64,000 bases of DNA, from contig JAFMSR010000001.1 of the NCBI GenBank assembly GCA_022818135.1, positions 32,349,563 through 32,413,562 on the forward strand, read 5' to 3'. The stretch is from Saxidomus purpurata. Its lineage: Eukaryota; Mollusca; Bivalvia; Venerida; Veneridae. Each line of letters opens with the position of its first letter. Within the stretch, counting starts at the first letter, position 1. This document shows, piece by piece, positions 45,401 to 55,020 of this stretch. A program made the translations under genes and the position numbers. The notes beneath the pieces were generated by a model that saw only the letters and a program-made list of their open reading frames with translations, searched no databases and had not been told where the DNA came from.

Positions 45401-48400
45401 AAATGTTAAATGACATATCCTTCTAAACTGGGGTTTAAAGTTACTAATTTCCACCTGATGGCAGTTACTTGAAGTATCACTTGTTATAACAAGTGACAGT
45501 GCTTCAGATATATATATATAGATACACGGCTTTGACCTTTCATCACCAATTAATTGTACATTCATATATATATTTAGTTTATACCGTACTAATTTATTTT
45601 AGGTAGATTGTGAAACAAGTTATTCAACTTATATTAATCACTGTCCACACCTCATTTCCGATGGTATCCATCGCCTTGGGGGTATAAGAGAAGAGAAGCA
45701 AGTTTCCCTTTAATGCAGAGCGTCAAGCAAGGGAGCTACTGGTACCATTTTTACATCTTTGGTATGACGCAGCCAGGGAGCTAACCCATGACTTCCCGCA
45801 CTCGAAGAGGGCCCTCTACCACTAGGCTATCAAGGCGGCTTGTATATTTATATATGTATTTGTTTACTAATTGTACTAATCTAGATTATAAATGCCTTTC
45901 AATCACAAGAAGTAAACTCTTTAATACTTGTTAAGACATTATACAGAACAAAGCAAAGATATCGGTTTTATTATCTTCTCTATTACCTTTTCCTCTGGTA
46001 GAAGCTATAATCATAATTAAGGTCCGAAAATGGATCACTGCGAAACGTGTCACTAGACCTTCTTGCATAGGGGTTAGAAGGATCAAAACCAGTCCTGTAC
46101 GCCCTGTCTTCATAGAACTGTCCACTACTGTAGTAGTTAGCAGGTCTTGTAGAAGACTGGTAGGGATTAGAAGTAGGTCTAGGATATTGCGATGCTATTT
46201 TCTGGTCATATTCCCGTCTACTTGAATCCTTACCAAGCACTTCATATGCCTGGCTTATCTGTACAAATTTATCATGACTCCTTTTGCTGTGTCTATTCTG
46301 GTCTGGGTGAAACTGTAACAGGTAACAGATGAAGAATCGTGTTTTCATGCTGTTTAAAGGTCGTAGTTCAGTTTTTCAAGCAGACAGTTGACCTGACCAT
46401 CGTCCCTGGGAAGAACCAGTACTACAACACTATCCTCCTTAAGAAACTGCCCACTTCCTCATTTAAAGGGACATGGTTGGAAGCAGTGCTCGAGACCATG
46501 ACTCCATCAATGAGAGGTTACAGTGATTTTAAGTCAGCAACTCTAACCACACAACCATGAAGGTGGCTGGAAAAACAATCTTGCCTACCTCTGGCTAAAC
46601 ATCATATATATACTGAAATTCAAGGCACTTAAATTCATCAAAAACTTTGTATTTTCTTGGAAAGAAGAATGAAATTACTGATAAAGAAGGATAAATTAAT
46701 ATGCTATTTTTATTCTAAAACTATGTTTCCATATTCATGTTATTTCTTAACAAAGGGTTTCTTTCTTTTTTTTACAAAATCATTGAAAAATAATTTGTAA
46801 CATCAATAATATATGTACATCAATAGTGTACAATCTATATGAAACTAGTATAACAAGCCGCACCATAGATATGCTGTTGCCAGTACTCAAATCTTACCTT
46901 ATTCAATATTATAATGTGAACCTTCGATTTTTAGAGCAAAGTTCGGAATTTTATACAAATAATAATGCTGTTAAGACATATACTTCTTGATAGAAGAAAG
47001 GCTATATTATGACTTCCAAATAAAGTAATCATTTGGCTTCAAGCTTAATTATCCAATCAGCTTTAATAAATTGACATCTCAGACAAAGGTGAAGATTGAA
47101 TAAACACAGCATAGAATAAAACCCCAAGATTTCTTGGCGATAAAATACAAGATAAAGCTACCTGTTTTGAAAGTTTTATATAGGCGTCTCTTATCTCCTT
47201 CTGTGTGGCTTTTTGTGAGATACCAAGCACAACATAGTGACTTTTAAACCTGCAAGTAAAAATACATGTACAGTCATTATAAATGGGCATCTTTACAGTA
47301 TTTGTTATCAGAAGAAAATGCTGTACTTTCCTTTTTTCCTTTGTTCAAAATGTCAAAGAATCGCTACAAACCTGTACATTATGTTAAACAGTTCATATAG
47401 TTTAGTATTTCACTATGTTAGTGGCTGCATGTGCGGTCAATAACAGATCAATTAATTATGTAAAACAAAGCTACCCACCAAGTATGTTAGCATTAGGTTT
47501 TTATCAGTAAATGTTCTAAAGAAAATGGAAAGTATGTCACTGTACACTTTCTATTTTGGATAAAACAGTTTTAAAGCTCTTTTCAGGTGGCGGGACCCGT
47601 CAGGATGGGTAATTTTTCTTCATTTTGCCTGATAAAGGGAATGTTATAGAAAATGTATAAAATATGCTGTTTAAAAATGTAATATTATAAAGAACGAAAA
47701 CTATCAAGTATGTAAATGACATTATTCTTTTGCCAAATATAAAGAGAGGACATAAGAATTTAACTAACATAATTTTATATAAAAGTACTGGTGACAAACG
47801 AAAAACCGGCAATTTTCGCAGACTATTTCTCATGTAAGGTGTCAAATAGTTGCAAGACATTATTCTAAAACTTTAATTTATGAAAACTTATGTTTTTAAA
47901 ACAAGTTTGGCCAACTCTTGATTAAATAAATCAAAGATTTTTTCAACATTTTGAGGGGAATTTTTTGTCAAAAATGGGGAAAAATATATATTAATTTTGG
48001 GGGGGATGGGGCCAAATTTCGGCCCCCAATAAAACACTGAAGCTCTATGTCTGAACAGGCTTCATACAGCGTCACTTTAAATCCAGGCATTTAAAAAAAA
48101 ACTTAGCAATTACCTATCATTATAAAATATCTGAATTCAAGCAATACTTCTAAAAGACAGAATTCAATAAGGAGATAATTATGTTTTACACAGTGAATGA
48201 TTTCCTTTCAATGCATGGACACTTAACATGCTACAGATTTACAATGTGATATAATAACTTGCCAATAAACAACAATGATTGGAGAGTGCTGGTAAATAAA
48301 GTGTATACCTGACAAACTTGTTTGTGTTGACTAGTCTAGTTAATAAACATGTCTTGCAGACTGATAAGTTACACAGCATTTTGTATTGTGTTAAAGGACT

Positions 48401-49653
48401 TTTATTCTGTGTAATTTGTCATATTCATGGCTGAAATAGAAAAACAAAAGAAAATATAATTATAACTATAATATTTAAAGCTGCTCGCTCTCAGATTTTG
48501 GTTAAAAAATAAAAGTTCTTCAAACTGTATGAAAATAACATATTTTAGAACATACAGACATAAAAAGGTTCCAGTATCAATTCCTGTAGAGTTTAACTGT
48601 AGATTTGAAATAATATGCTACCAAATAATAAAGTGTTGCAAACGCTTTTGAAATTCTAATATAAAGTAAAACATATAGTGTAGCGGTTCCGTAAAACCAG
48701 CATTTTCGAACAATTTTTGCAAATTCCTACCTAGACTTTTTCTTCATGATTGTTGATTATAGCCTCTAGTTTAATATTGATGTATTAGTATACCATTTTT
48801 TTAAATTTTCATTTTTTCAATGTTAACTGTGAGCGAGCAGCTTCAATAATGATAATAATTTTAATTCTCCCTGATACAGACTGTCAGTGTATCAGACAGA
48901 CCAACAGGTGGTTGTGTCCATAATATAATTATTAGTAATACCCAATTTGCTCTTTTGTGTTGAGATAGATCTGTCAGTCTGATTTATTAACATTTATAAC
49001 ATTTATAGTTATGTCACTAATGTGTACAGTGAGAAGTTCATTTTGTGACCTTGACCTTCAAGGTAGGGAAGTGGGTCTTGCACGTGACAATTCGTCTTGA
49101 TGTGCTAGACATTTGTGCCAAGTTATTTTAAAATCCTTCAATGCATGACAAACTTATAGTCCAGACACCAATGTGTGCATATATAGAGTGGGGGAACCTA
49201 TGCTGGAGGTATTTTGAATGTATATCAGCTGTTTAGAAAGCAGGAAATCCTAACCATTTTGATTTACCTCTGCGAAAACATAATGTTATCCCTGCTAAAT
49301 CGAAACAAGATGCTGATGTGCTTCATCACATGACTATGTCCTTCTGGGAGCTATTGACACGACACATGTTAAAACTTGAAATTTCACCACGAAGGGAACC
49401 AATGCTGGTGGTATGTGATATTTGATAACCAACAGGCGGGAAACAGTTTTTAGAGCCTAAATATTAACTAACAAGATATAACAGTTTCCACAGAATATAT
49501 ATTTTTTTAGAAAATAAGTAAGTTTTATCAAAAATGCTAACTTTAACTGACCAGGTTGATTCTGATGTCTATATTTAAGAATTTTTCTAGTGAAATGGAC
49601 CGAGTACAAATGTATCGGCTGCTGTGACGGCACAGAGCTGCATGCGTGGCCAT
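33389..49653 (-). CDS. DNAJC4: DNAJC4-like J-domain membrane protein with alternative anchor exons
   Basis: J-domain co-chaperone that would recruit an Hsp70, probably in mitochondria by homology. The best-supported spliced core is 47162-47249, 45987-46312, 37248-37424, 34521-34550, 33389-33443; with the weak first exon 49601-49653 it totals 729 nt, 242 aa, against 241 in human DNAJC4. J domain: YVVLGISQKATQKEIRDAYI, the HPD motif (FHPDQN, about residues 49-51), then FVQISQAYEVLGKDSSRREYD. A Ser/Tyr/Pro/Arg-rich linker follows, then one hydrophobic helix, then a charged tail KEELERRKKLKEHEMARS. Six helix-coding segments lie in series between the J exons and the tail (see separate entries); which are used together is not decidable here. 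DNAJC30 is an alternative relative, but it ends at the helix whereas this protein, like DNAJC4, has a tail beyond it. Confidence 0.7.
33863..34348. mobile_element. Hairpin-ended element, copy 3 (short)
   Basis: Starts GCAAGAGGGCCAAGACAGCC, contains two or three of the ~160-bp units seen at 4241-5367 ('gctctaggctttgtggtttc'), and ends TGTGAGCTAA. Sits in the last DNAJC4-like intron. Right end is decayed. Confidence 0.65.
34521..34550 (-). CDS. DNAJC4: DNAJC4-like 30-bp microexon
   Basis: Acceptor TGTTTTTCAG, donor AAGCT|GTAAGTGT (strong). One base, nine codons (KEELERRKK), two bases: phase 2 in and out. Joined to the terminal exon it reads KEELERRKKLKEHEMARS, a continuous charged helix. Confidence 0.7.
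34885..35047 (-). CDS. DNAJC4-like anchor exon candidate F
   Basis: Acceptor TTCCACTTTCTACAG, one base, then YCRSDHFAFGTFWRNTIK and a hydrophobic end LTMLCILLLFVLVYLLVII with TAA. Same entry phase as the other anchor exons. A phase-2 donor TTATTT|GTTAGT at 34901 would make a 147-bp cassette joining in frame to the microexon. The sequence is AT-rich and the phase could match by chance. Confidence 0.35.
35301..35336. repeat. Short palindrome
   Basis: CAGGAACGTAGAAT and its exact inverse around an 8-bp centre. Intronic; role unknown. Confidence 0.7.
36297..36710. mobile_element. Dispersed MITE-like repeat, copy 2
   Basis: Left 'tattacccttcaaaatggtc' and right 'ggtcactttgaacagtaata' are inverted ends. 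Interior matches 29040-29430. Lies downstream of anchor exon E. Confidence 0.55.
37244..37424 (-). CDS. DNAJC4: DNAJC4-like anchor exon E (best-supported membrane exon)
   Basis: Acceptor TTTTGCTCCGTAG. After one base: DEQASERKEEERNPNDN, then WETDPVIIAFDR and the helix IFWAMVIGMILYLL, then RDVLYSRYLDYNVAS. The donor AGTCT|GTAGGT at 37248 is phase 2, and the apparent stop TAG (37244-37246) lies inside that donor, so the exon is probably internal (177 bp) and continues into KEELERRKK. As a terminal exon it would end at the TAG. Confidence 0.7.
37527..37685. repeat. Two 80-bp tandem units with a perfect palindrome
   Basis: Units 37527-37606 and 37607-37685 share 'aaaatgatgt.acccatg.a', 'agtctaaaaatagatta' and 'gacac.tgtcta'. 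TGTAACATCATGATGTTACA at 37623-37642 is a perfect 20-bp palindrome; unit 1 has one mismatch. About 100 bp upstream of the exon E acceptor. Confidence 0.8.
37729..37878. mobile_element. Foldback element with ~67-bp arms
   Basis: Left arm begins 'aaatatcacatgcacttgag'; right arm ends 'ctcaagtgcatgtgatattt'. Only about 15 bp of loop ('agaggcgaagccaag'). In the intron between anchor exons D and E. Confidence 0.85.
38593..38764 (-). CDS. DNAJC4: DNAJC4-like anchor exon D
   Basis: Acceptor TATTATACTACAG. After one base: VSRPTRILTREERQAAQEKL, RYRQ, helix NVMLISFGVFCLIFTLGQ, then FFDDDYLVQKQYV and TAG. A phase-2 donor AAGCA|GTACGT at 38603 would make a 162-bp cassette that reads on into KEELERRKK. 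As a last exon, a candidate AATAAA lies at 38327-38332. Confidence 0.6.
39607..39817 (-). CDS. DNAJC4: DNAJC4-like anchor exon C
   Basis: Acceptor CTTTATTTTTAG. After one base, 69 codons: TARTDTDTVSANRAKLQKLL, an amphipathic stretch, then helix VVGLFVLFCIIAPYIFLL and a short tail WASISLKS with TAG. I see no good donor that keeps frame with the microexon; GCAA|GTATTA is phase 1. So it may be a true last exon; AATAAA on the minus strand lies 115 bp on (39486-39491). Confidence 0.5.
39818..42161. other. DNAJC4-like intron between anchor exons B and C
   Basis: No further anchor-like exon or named repeat apart from the short 13-bp repeat. Open frames at 40430-40819 on both strands have no domain or splice logic. 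Confidence 0.5.
40436..40461. repeat. Short 13-bp direct repeat
   Basis: GGTCTAGATATCG occurs in two full and adjoining partial copies. Trivial in size; no function seen. Confidence 0.6.
42162..42330 (-). CDS. DNAJC4: DNAJC4-like anchor exon B
   Basis: Acceptor GATAATTCTAG. After one base: DKRNETSEDDWKFYATFSQK, helix IVWIYTYVILIPFYIGCF, then HIRDKKMQERSKYL and TAA. A phase-2 donor AAGCAA|GTATTT at 42172 would make a 159-bp cassette in frame with the microexon. Confidence 0.55.
42954..43152 (-). CDS. DNAJC4: DNAJC4-like anchor exon A
   Basis: Acceptor TTGTATTCTAG. After one base: SQNMSTDWLDVIFDEETMN, helix with ISFVCGPLLIILGFIFYG, then QVLNTEILDSRNWSAPWLQG and TGA. Donor-like CAAG|GTACAT just before the stop is phase 1; the only late phase-2 donor is weak (AACTG|GTCAGC). 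It may be a last exon, with AATAAA at 42703-42708. Confidence 0.5.
43153..45986. other. DNAJC4-like intron between the J domain and anchor exon A
   Basis: Contains a SINE at 45643-45840. I found no seventh anchor exon here. Otherwise AT-rich sequence without features. Confidence 0.5.
45643..45840 (-). mobile_element. tRNA-derived SINE, near full length
   Basis: Read on the minus strand: A-box region GATAGCCTAGTGGTAGAGG, decayed B-box ATGGGTTAGCTCCC, then a body with 'gcgtcataccaaagatg', 'gggagctactggtaccattt' (plus-strand wording inverted) and a 3' end 'gaaatgaggtgtggac'. Sits 147 bp from the second J exon. Confidence 0.7.
45987..46312 (-). CDS. DNAJC4: DNAJC4-like exon: HPD motif, J helix 3, linker
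   Basis: Acceptor ACCTGTTACAG, donor GGAAAAG|GTAATAG, phase 0 in, phase 2 out. Encodes FHPDQNRHSKRSHDKFVQIS, AYEVLGKDSSRREYDQK, then a linker rich in Ser, Tyr, Pro and Arg (NPYQSSTRPANYYSSG). The phase-2 exit matches all six anchor segments downstream. Without splicing a TAA follows at once. Confidence 0.9.
47162..47249 (-). CDS. DNAJC4: DNAJC4-like exon: J-domain helices 1-2
   Basis: Acceptor TTTACTTGCAG, donor AAACAG|GTAGCT. One base then FKSHYVVLGISQKATQKEI and RDAYIKLSKQ; joined to the next exon this gives the continuous KLSKQFHPDQN of a J domain. Confidence 0.9.
48478..48843. mobile_element. MITE with AAGCTGCTCGCTC inverted ends
   Basis: 366 bp between AAGCTGCTCGCTCTCAG and CTGTGAGCGAGCAGCTT; 13 perfect terminal bases. 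No ORF. No clear target duplication. Confidence 0.75.
49035..49180 (-). repeat. Single inverted unit of the 30345-31010 tandem repeat
   Basis: Reverse complement has 'acttccctaccttgaaggtc', 'aaggtcacaaa' and the other unit landmarks in the same order as the tandem at 30345-31010. Confidence 0.65.
49601..49653 (-). CDS. Candidate DNAJC4-like first exon (mitochondrial-type leader)
   Basis: ATG in fair Kozak context (GTGATGG) followed by MATHAALCRHSSRYICT, Arg/Ser/Ala-rich without acids, like a mitochondrial presequence. Ending at ACTCG|GTCCAT (phase 2) it joins in frame to FKSHYVVLG, and total length then equals human DNAJC4 plus one. The donor is weak, so another first exon is quite possible; an alternative leader-like ORF begins near 49970 but offers no donor of the right phase. 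Confidence 0.3.
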
Positions 49654-50321
49654 CACTACGTTTGCTGTTAAAGCATTTCGTCAACTGTAAATGCTGACTA
49701 TACTCTGAAATTTATTTCTTCATCTGTTTTTCTGTAAATAGCCGTTTTACAGAGATACCACCACTCTACATGTATTGATCATTTTTATTTTTTTGACAAA
49801 ATATCAACATGGACTCTGCCCACTTGTCGCCAGGGCTTTTGCTATATACGGCCGCCCTTCGTAAGACAGCTTATATATCGTTTGTAACGTCGGTCTCGCA
49901 AGAATGGCCTGTACTAAGATAACAATTTCTAACAGCAAGACGAAGTATGCTTTCTCTGACCCCGTAAACCATGGTCTTAACCTAAACGCAAAAAAAAAGT
50001 TGCAAAATCATTTTTCAGTTATGATGATGATGATCTAGTGCGTACGTGCGTGAAGCACTTTAGGCCCAGAGTCGATGATGGGCCGAATCAACCATTGGTA
50101 TGAGCTTACTCTTGGTCACTTCCTATTTTTAACCGTTAACATTATCATTACACCCTAAATTACTGTCTCAAAGACCTGCATTAAACCAGCAATTACCCAC
50201 CAACAAAGCAATAAGCATGATAAGCACTTATCAGGGTTAACCTTCAATATCCGCCATTTTTGTTTTCGTAACAAAAGGGAGGTAACTGGATCATGGTAGT
50301 TTTCGATTTGCTTCCCAAATG

Positions 50322-50390
50322 ATAGACTGGTAGCCTACGTTTCAATCCCCGGCGCAGTGACCCGCCGGTAAGAGATTTTGTTCGTTCGCT
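50322..50390 (+). mobile_element. Possible SINE fragment
   Basis: 'actggtagcctacgtttcaa' followed by 'tccccggcgcagtgac' recalls a decayed tRNA-type anticodon arm and B box. Short and uncertain. Confidence 0.3.
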
Positions 50391-50752
50391 ACTGTCCCAG
50401 CAAATCAATAAATTTAGAAAATTAATTATTTCTTTATAATAATAATTTTAATGATCACAGGAGCTAAATTAGATTATAAATATAAGCGGTCAGGTAAATG
50501 TCGGCAACATGTAAATTGCTTCTATCGAGCAAATGTAAAGATCATACTCTATTTCAATGTATATCATACTCTAGCGTCTGAAGGTGGTGTTGAATGTAGA
50601 TTTTTTTAAACAGGCGGTTGAAATAGTGAAAATTGTACACTATCATTTCAGTGAGATAACTTCACTCGCAAGTGACCTTCCAAAATATATACAGTGTAGT
50701 AGAAATATTAATAAATAACAATCACATAGTTTTTTATCCCAGCAGATAGCAC

Positions 50753-51119
50753 CAAGGTCTTTCAATACTATCTGAAAGACCTTGATAGCACGTGGTATTT
50801 ATCAGTATTTATCATTTGCACCTAAATGATGTTTGCATGTATTTTTAGGTTACGTACATGTATCCAGAGTGCACCTTTTACTTTCAAGCTACCGTGCATA
50901 ATTATAATGTTTACTCTGTTTATTTTTACAACAGTTGGTTTTAAAGCTACTGGAGAGCTTATGTTGATTTGTTATTATCTCTTGACGACTCAAAACAAAA
51001 TTAATTGTGTTGTATTATTGTTGTAGCCCAGTAAAGTAAAGCAATGTTAGTTTCACGGTATAATAATGATCACTTATTACAAGGTCGACCTTTCAAATAG
51101 TACTATTTGAAAGACCTTG
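50753..51119. repeat. Pair of related palindromes
   Basis: 50753-50784 (CAAGGTCTTTCA ... TGAAAGACCTTG) and 51080-51119 (CAAGGTCGACCTTTCAAATA ... TATTTGAAAGACCTTG) share their arms, 295 bp apart. Could be the two ends of a small element. Confidence 0.65.
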
Positions 51120-52144
51120 CTAATTATAAGCAACCTTTTAACGAAATAAATGATTCTTTTTTCTGAGCTAATTTTTGCCAATAAATACCTAGTTTTAGTT
51201 AATATTCATTTTGTTTTACCTTTGCCGTTTTGCAAGAGTGACATACTGACCCTATGATATATTGTTCAGCAGAATATACTCAACAAACACATAGTATGTC
51301 GTTATTTAAATATCACTTCGCCAATAAATATATCTGTTAGTGTGGGCGATTAGTCCAGTGATGGCCAAGTAGGCACGAGTAGAATAGTGTGTTATACATA
51401 TCATGACGATGTTAATAGACACTTCCATTACCAACGAGTAAAAGAACTATTGTCGGTTTTTTATCCTAAACTCCTTGGAAATTTATCAAGTGACTCGGAT
51501 CAGATATAATCTTATCAACACGACGTTCAGAACCCATGTTCCGACTCTATCATGTCAAGGTTAGTCTACATGAATACATGACTAAGTCAGGCGGTAGAAT
51601 GATACACTCGCACGTAATTTAATCTGACCTTTCGATTTAAAACTATAATTCTTTTCAGAATGAAAATAACCACAGAATTAATAACCCGTTTGTAAAAGTC
51701 ATCCCGTGCAGTTGTATAACTACACCAGTGTGAAACGAGGGCTTTAATCGAAAAAAAAAACACTGAGGGAATTCCAAATTGTAAAAACTAACCCTGTATA
51801 ATGGAAAGATGAATTTTGTTACCGAAGTTTCCTGTCCTTTTAGATATAAGAACCTATAACTCCTTCTAAATACAATTTTTTAATCTACTATTATAAGTTA
51901 AACGCCAACAATCGTTTGTATATGTTGAAACCCCTAGCGTTGAGAACTGAGAGCAGGGCCACTTACACGGTATTTTAGCGTTTATTTTGTTAGTACCAGA
52001 TAATCAATATGACCAAAGGTCCCAGAAGGTGCAAGGTACATGACATATACCAGTTTCAGAGACATCCCTGGTTCTTTTATATTTTTCCAGTGCATAGCAC
52101 CCAGATGTAACGTTGACCCGGAATACCATTAGTTACGTTAGTAG

Positions 52145-52216
52145 AGTAGCGGAGGATCGGACTGGCAATCCTTGGATTACCGGTCCAGCGTGTTACCACT
52201 TGACCATGAATCCATT
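52145..52216 (-). mobile_element. Decayed tRNA-derived SINE head
   Basis: Minus strand: A-box-like TGGTCAAGTGGTAACACG and decayed B-box CCAGTCCGATCC. Stems do not fold as a tRNA. Diverged text around it is duplicated (52000-52080 and 52260-52335, 'agacatccctgg' and 'agacaccccgtt'). Confidence 0.5.
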
Positions 52217-53117
52217 CCTCTTCATAGAAAGTATATGAGTATTTCAGAGCTTTATCATTGGTACCGGCGGATAATCGGGGGACATTGCAAGATACAGAAA
52301 TGTCCAAGTTCCAGAGACACCCCGTTGCTTTTTAACATGCCCGATATTACACCGATACACGAGACTTCGGCTTAATGTCAATAGATGTGGTGTCGTGTCA
52401 GTTTCTGCTTGTTCAACTAGAAGCTTCCGGGGTGACTCGCACCTAAGTTAACTCGTACCCTTCCCTTGTACACATCATGCAAACAATGCATAAGACTCTA
52501 CCTGTTCCCACAATGCAACGAAGGGTGTAAATGAAAACAAACGCGGTACTTTCAATTCTCCGGTTTTATAAAAGATATATCATAAATAAAAAAAATTGAC
52601 CGAGCATTGGACTGGCCGAGCATTGGTAACCTGACTCTATATCACGATATTATTGAAATCGTGGTTAATGTATAACGTTTATAATTATAATGACCCAGTT
52701 GAAATTTTGTTGTTGTGGTTGTAGATTTATTTGCATGTCTAAATAGGTGTTTATAGACTTATTTCCGCCAAAAGTAAGCACACTGATGCAGGTGCTCTTT
52801 TCTCAAAATACAATCTAAAAACCCGGCAAAAATCTTAATAATTTCTACCAAAAATTGTTATTACGGCAATCTGTTGTAACAAATTTTAAAAGATAATAAT
52901 AACTCGTTAGTTCAATGCGGCGGTAAAACGAATGCATTAGTCAAACAATGCAATTTAGAATAGGTCTCCTTGAATTCCTTTGTGGCTATGCCTCAACATC
53001 AACCATCACCAATTTGCAAAATATTTACATGTCATATTTGTTTGTTGGCCCGCTGTGATACTTCGTATCACAGTTTTTCTTGTTTAAATTTCAAGTTTAG
53101 TTAGCGCAGTTACACTT

Positions 53118-53140
53118 TCTCATTGGCGGGAGTCAGTAGT
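53118..53140 (+). promoter_or_regulatory. Possible promoter element (inverted CCAAT / E2F-like)
   Basis: CTCATTGGCGGGAGTC combines an inverted CCAAT box with a TTGGCGGG E2F-type core. About 400 bp further is a donor-like TTGAAG|GTAAAC near 53532. Speculative. Confidence 0.2.
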
Positions 53141-54199
53141 TTTAACCTTGACCTGCGCACAGGACATCACTCGGTCGTATACAAGGCCGACTGGTTTTGA
53201 TAGACGTTTGAGGTTTCTAAAGGGGAATATGATTTAGATTGGGTTTTGTTAATTACGGTTTTTAAATATTTTTTTCCTCCCTTCCGATAAGGTACTTCTT
53301 TATGACATCAAACGATAAGGAATATCAAACAAGTCGTATAAACTACTGCAAATTTAGTTTACCCCTTTTAGTTGCCTCATATCGTGGTACCGTTACTTTT
53401 CGCGCACGGGTTTGTTGAGAATCACTAAACACGCTTGTGTAGTAGTTAGTACACTTGGAAATGCCCTAGGCAGTTCATTTATTCACATTGGGATTCTTTA
53501 GGGAAAGGGACGTTCAAACTGAATCGTTGAAGGTAAACATTTACTTGTATTTCGTGTTATCATTGAAGATAAAACACCATAACCTGTTATTAAAAGTATG
53601 TTGACGGCGGAGTATATTGGGGATTGACTAAGACATGAGAATGTTATTAATGTTTTTTTAACTTAAAGGTAATTTGTCCAAAACAAAATGGACACCAGTG
53701 AACACTGGTGAAAAAATGATGCTATCACTAAAATGTAGTCTGGTGGTCTTTTGACATAATACACAACCAAATTACTGTTATATAAGCTTTTAGAACCTGT
53801 ATTAGTGTGTGTTGTTGCAAATATTGTTAAAAAATGTCATTTCAGTTCTTGGGTTACTAATACATGAAAAATATCCAATTTAGTTCAAGTTTCCTGACAA
53901 AGTCAAACGATGAAATTCTTCAAACTGACACTTATTTACTAGTTCAATGTCTCCTCTAGATGTCCGACCATAGAAATAGTTGAACAGTTTTTTTTTATCT
54001 TACACATCAACAGTTGTGAAACTCACTCAATTAGGAAGTCCACGTGATTCAGCTTATGGTTTAAGGTAGAGCACTATTGTCTTTAGTGGGTATGGTGCAT
54101 GTTTTTTTCAAATTTTATTCTTTCCATTAATATAAACTGTGTTTCGTTTGGTCGGGATGGTATACTGACACTAATAATTCATGTAAATAGAACTATAAA

Positions 54200-54557
54200 C
54201 TAGTGAATTATTATGAAGGAGGGATACATTTTGAAACTTCTTGCTGGTGAACAAAGACTGTGACAGATTCAGTGGAAATAAAGAAACTAAACATAGTTTA
54301 TACCATTATCAACATACTCTTGTTGTAAAAACATTTGTTTGCAAAGACATATAAAATACTGCAAGACGCTCCTATTGTCTCTACAGATATTTTTCAAATT
54401 ATGTAATTTATACAAGAAAATAGAAACAAGAGTATGTTGATAATGGTGTTATTTATGTTTTAGTTTCTTTATTTCCACTGAATCTGTCACAGTCTTTGTT
54501 TGTCAACTAGCAAAAACATGTTTCAAAATGTATTCGTTCTTCATAATAAATCACTAA
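54200..54557. mobile_element. Foldback element with ~125-bp inverted arms
   Basis: Left arm (54200-54327) has 'cagattcagtggaaataaag' and 'ccattatcaacatactcttg'; right arm (54426-54557) has their inverses. About 100 bp of unrelated centre. No ORF. Confidence 0.8.
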
Positions 54558-54784
54558 TCATAGTTTTACAAAATATCAGCCTGTAACATCGGTTTGCCTT
54601 CGAATCGATATAGTTAGACTAGAAAACAGTAAGTTCCATAGATAAGTTACACAAAGCATCACATCAGCTGGAAGGTATATATATATTTTTACCCTTAAAC
54701 TGAGTTTTTTTTTCTACAAACTGTTTTATGCACCTATATATTGACTGTAGTAACAAATGCTTGTTCTTCTTGGTTTTTTTCTAG

Positions 54785-54891
54785 ATTTTGTTGCAGAACT
54801 TGAAGGTTTAGTCACCAAAATTGAGACGAAGACTTTGAACTATGGAAGTCACGATTTGTACTTGTCTAGGCCGGGTTCAAGTCTCTTTGTT
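54785..54891 (+). CDS. Orphan coding exon, family unknown
   Basis: Acceptor T-run plus CTAG, donor TTTGTT|GTGAGTAT (strong). Two bases then 35 codons FVAELEGLVTKIETKTLNYG, SHDLYLSRPGSSLFV; phase 1 in, phase 0 out. Base use is less AT-rich than around it, and both splice sites are good, so it is probably real. I do not recognise the family. Partner exons must lie left of it or beyond the satellite to the right. Confidence 0.4.
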
Positions 54892-55020
54892 GTGAGTATA
54901 GATTTTGTTTGTTTGTTGACTGACTGTACTTTTGAACAATATATTGCCAAACTAGAAAGCACTATAGATACAATCTCTTGTTCACATTATATTGAAAGAT
55001 AATTTAATTATTTTTGGTTT

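Larger units (their letters stand above)
47250..49600. other. Putative first DNAJC4-like intron
   Basis: Contains the MITE at 48478-48843, a short palindrome near 48868-48892 ('ctgatacagactgtcagtgt') and the inverted repeat unit at 49035-49180. No other gene seen. Confidence 0.45.
49654..54784. other. Region between the DNAJC4-like 5' end and the orphan exon
   Basis: Contains the palindromes at 50753-51119, SINE fragments, and the foldback at 54200-54557. No convincing coding exon. A CCAAT/E2F-like ATTGGCGGGAG at about 53122-53132 could mark a promoter for a plus-strand gene. Confidence 0.45.

Noticed and set aside
45780..45840. tRNA gene on the minus strand
   Set aside because: The B box is decayed and the sequence continues into a SINE body.
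46339..46560. Plus-strand 73-codon frame antisense to the second J exon edge
   Set aside because: No splice logic or domain; text such as 'ctcgagaccatgactccatc' suggests decayed repeat material.
49905..49972. Alternative leader exon beginning MVYGVRESILRLAVRN
   Set aside because: Looks like a mitochondrial leader, but none of its GT sites has the phase needed to join the J-domain exon.
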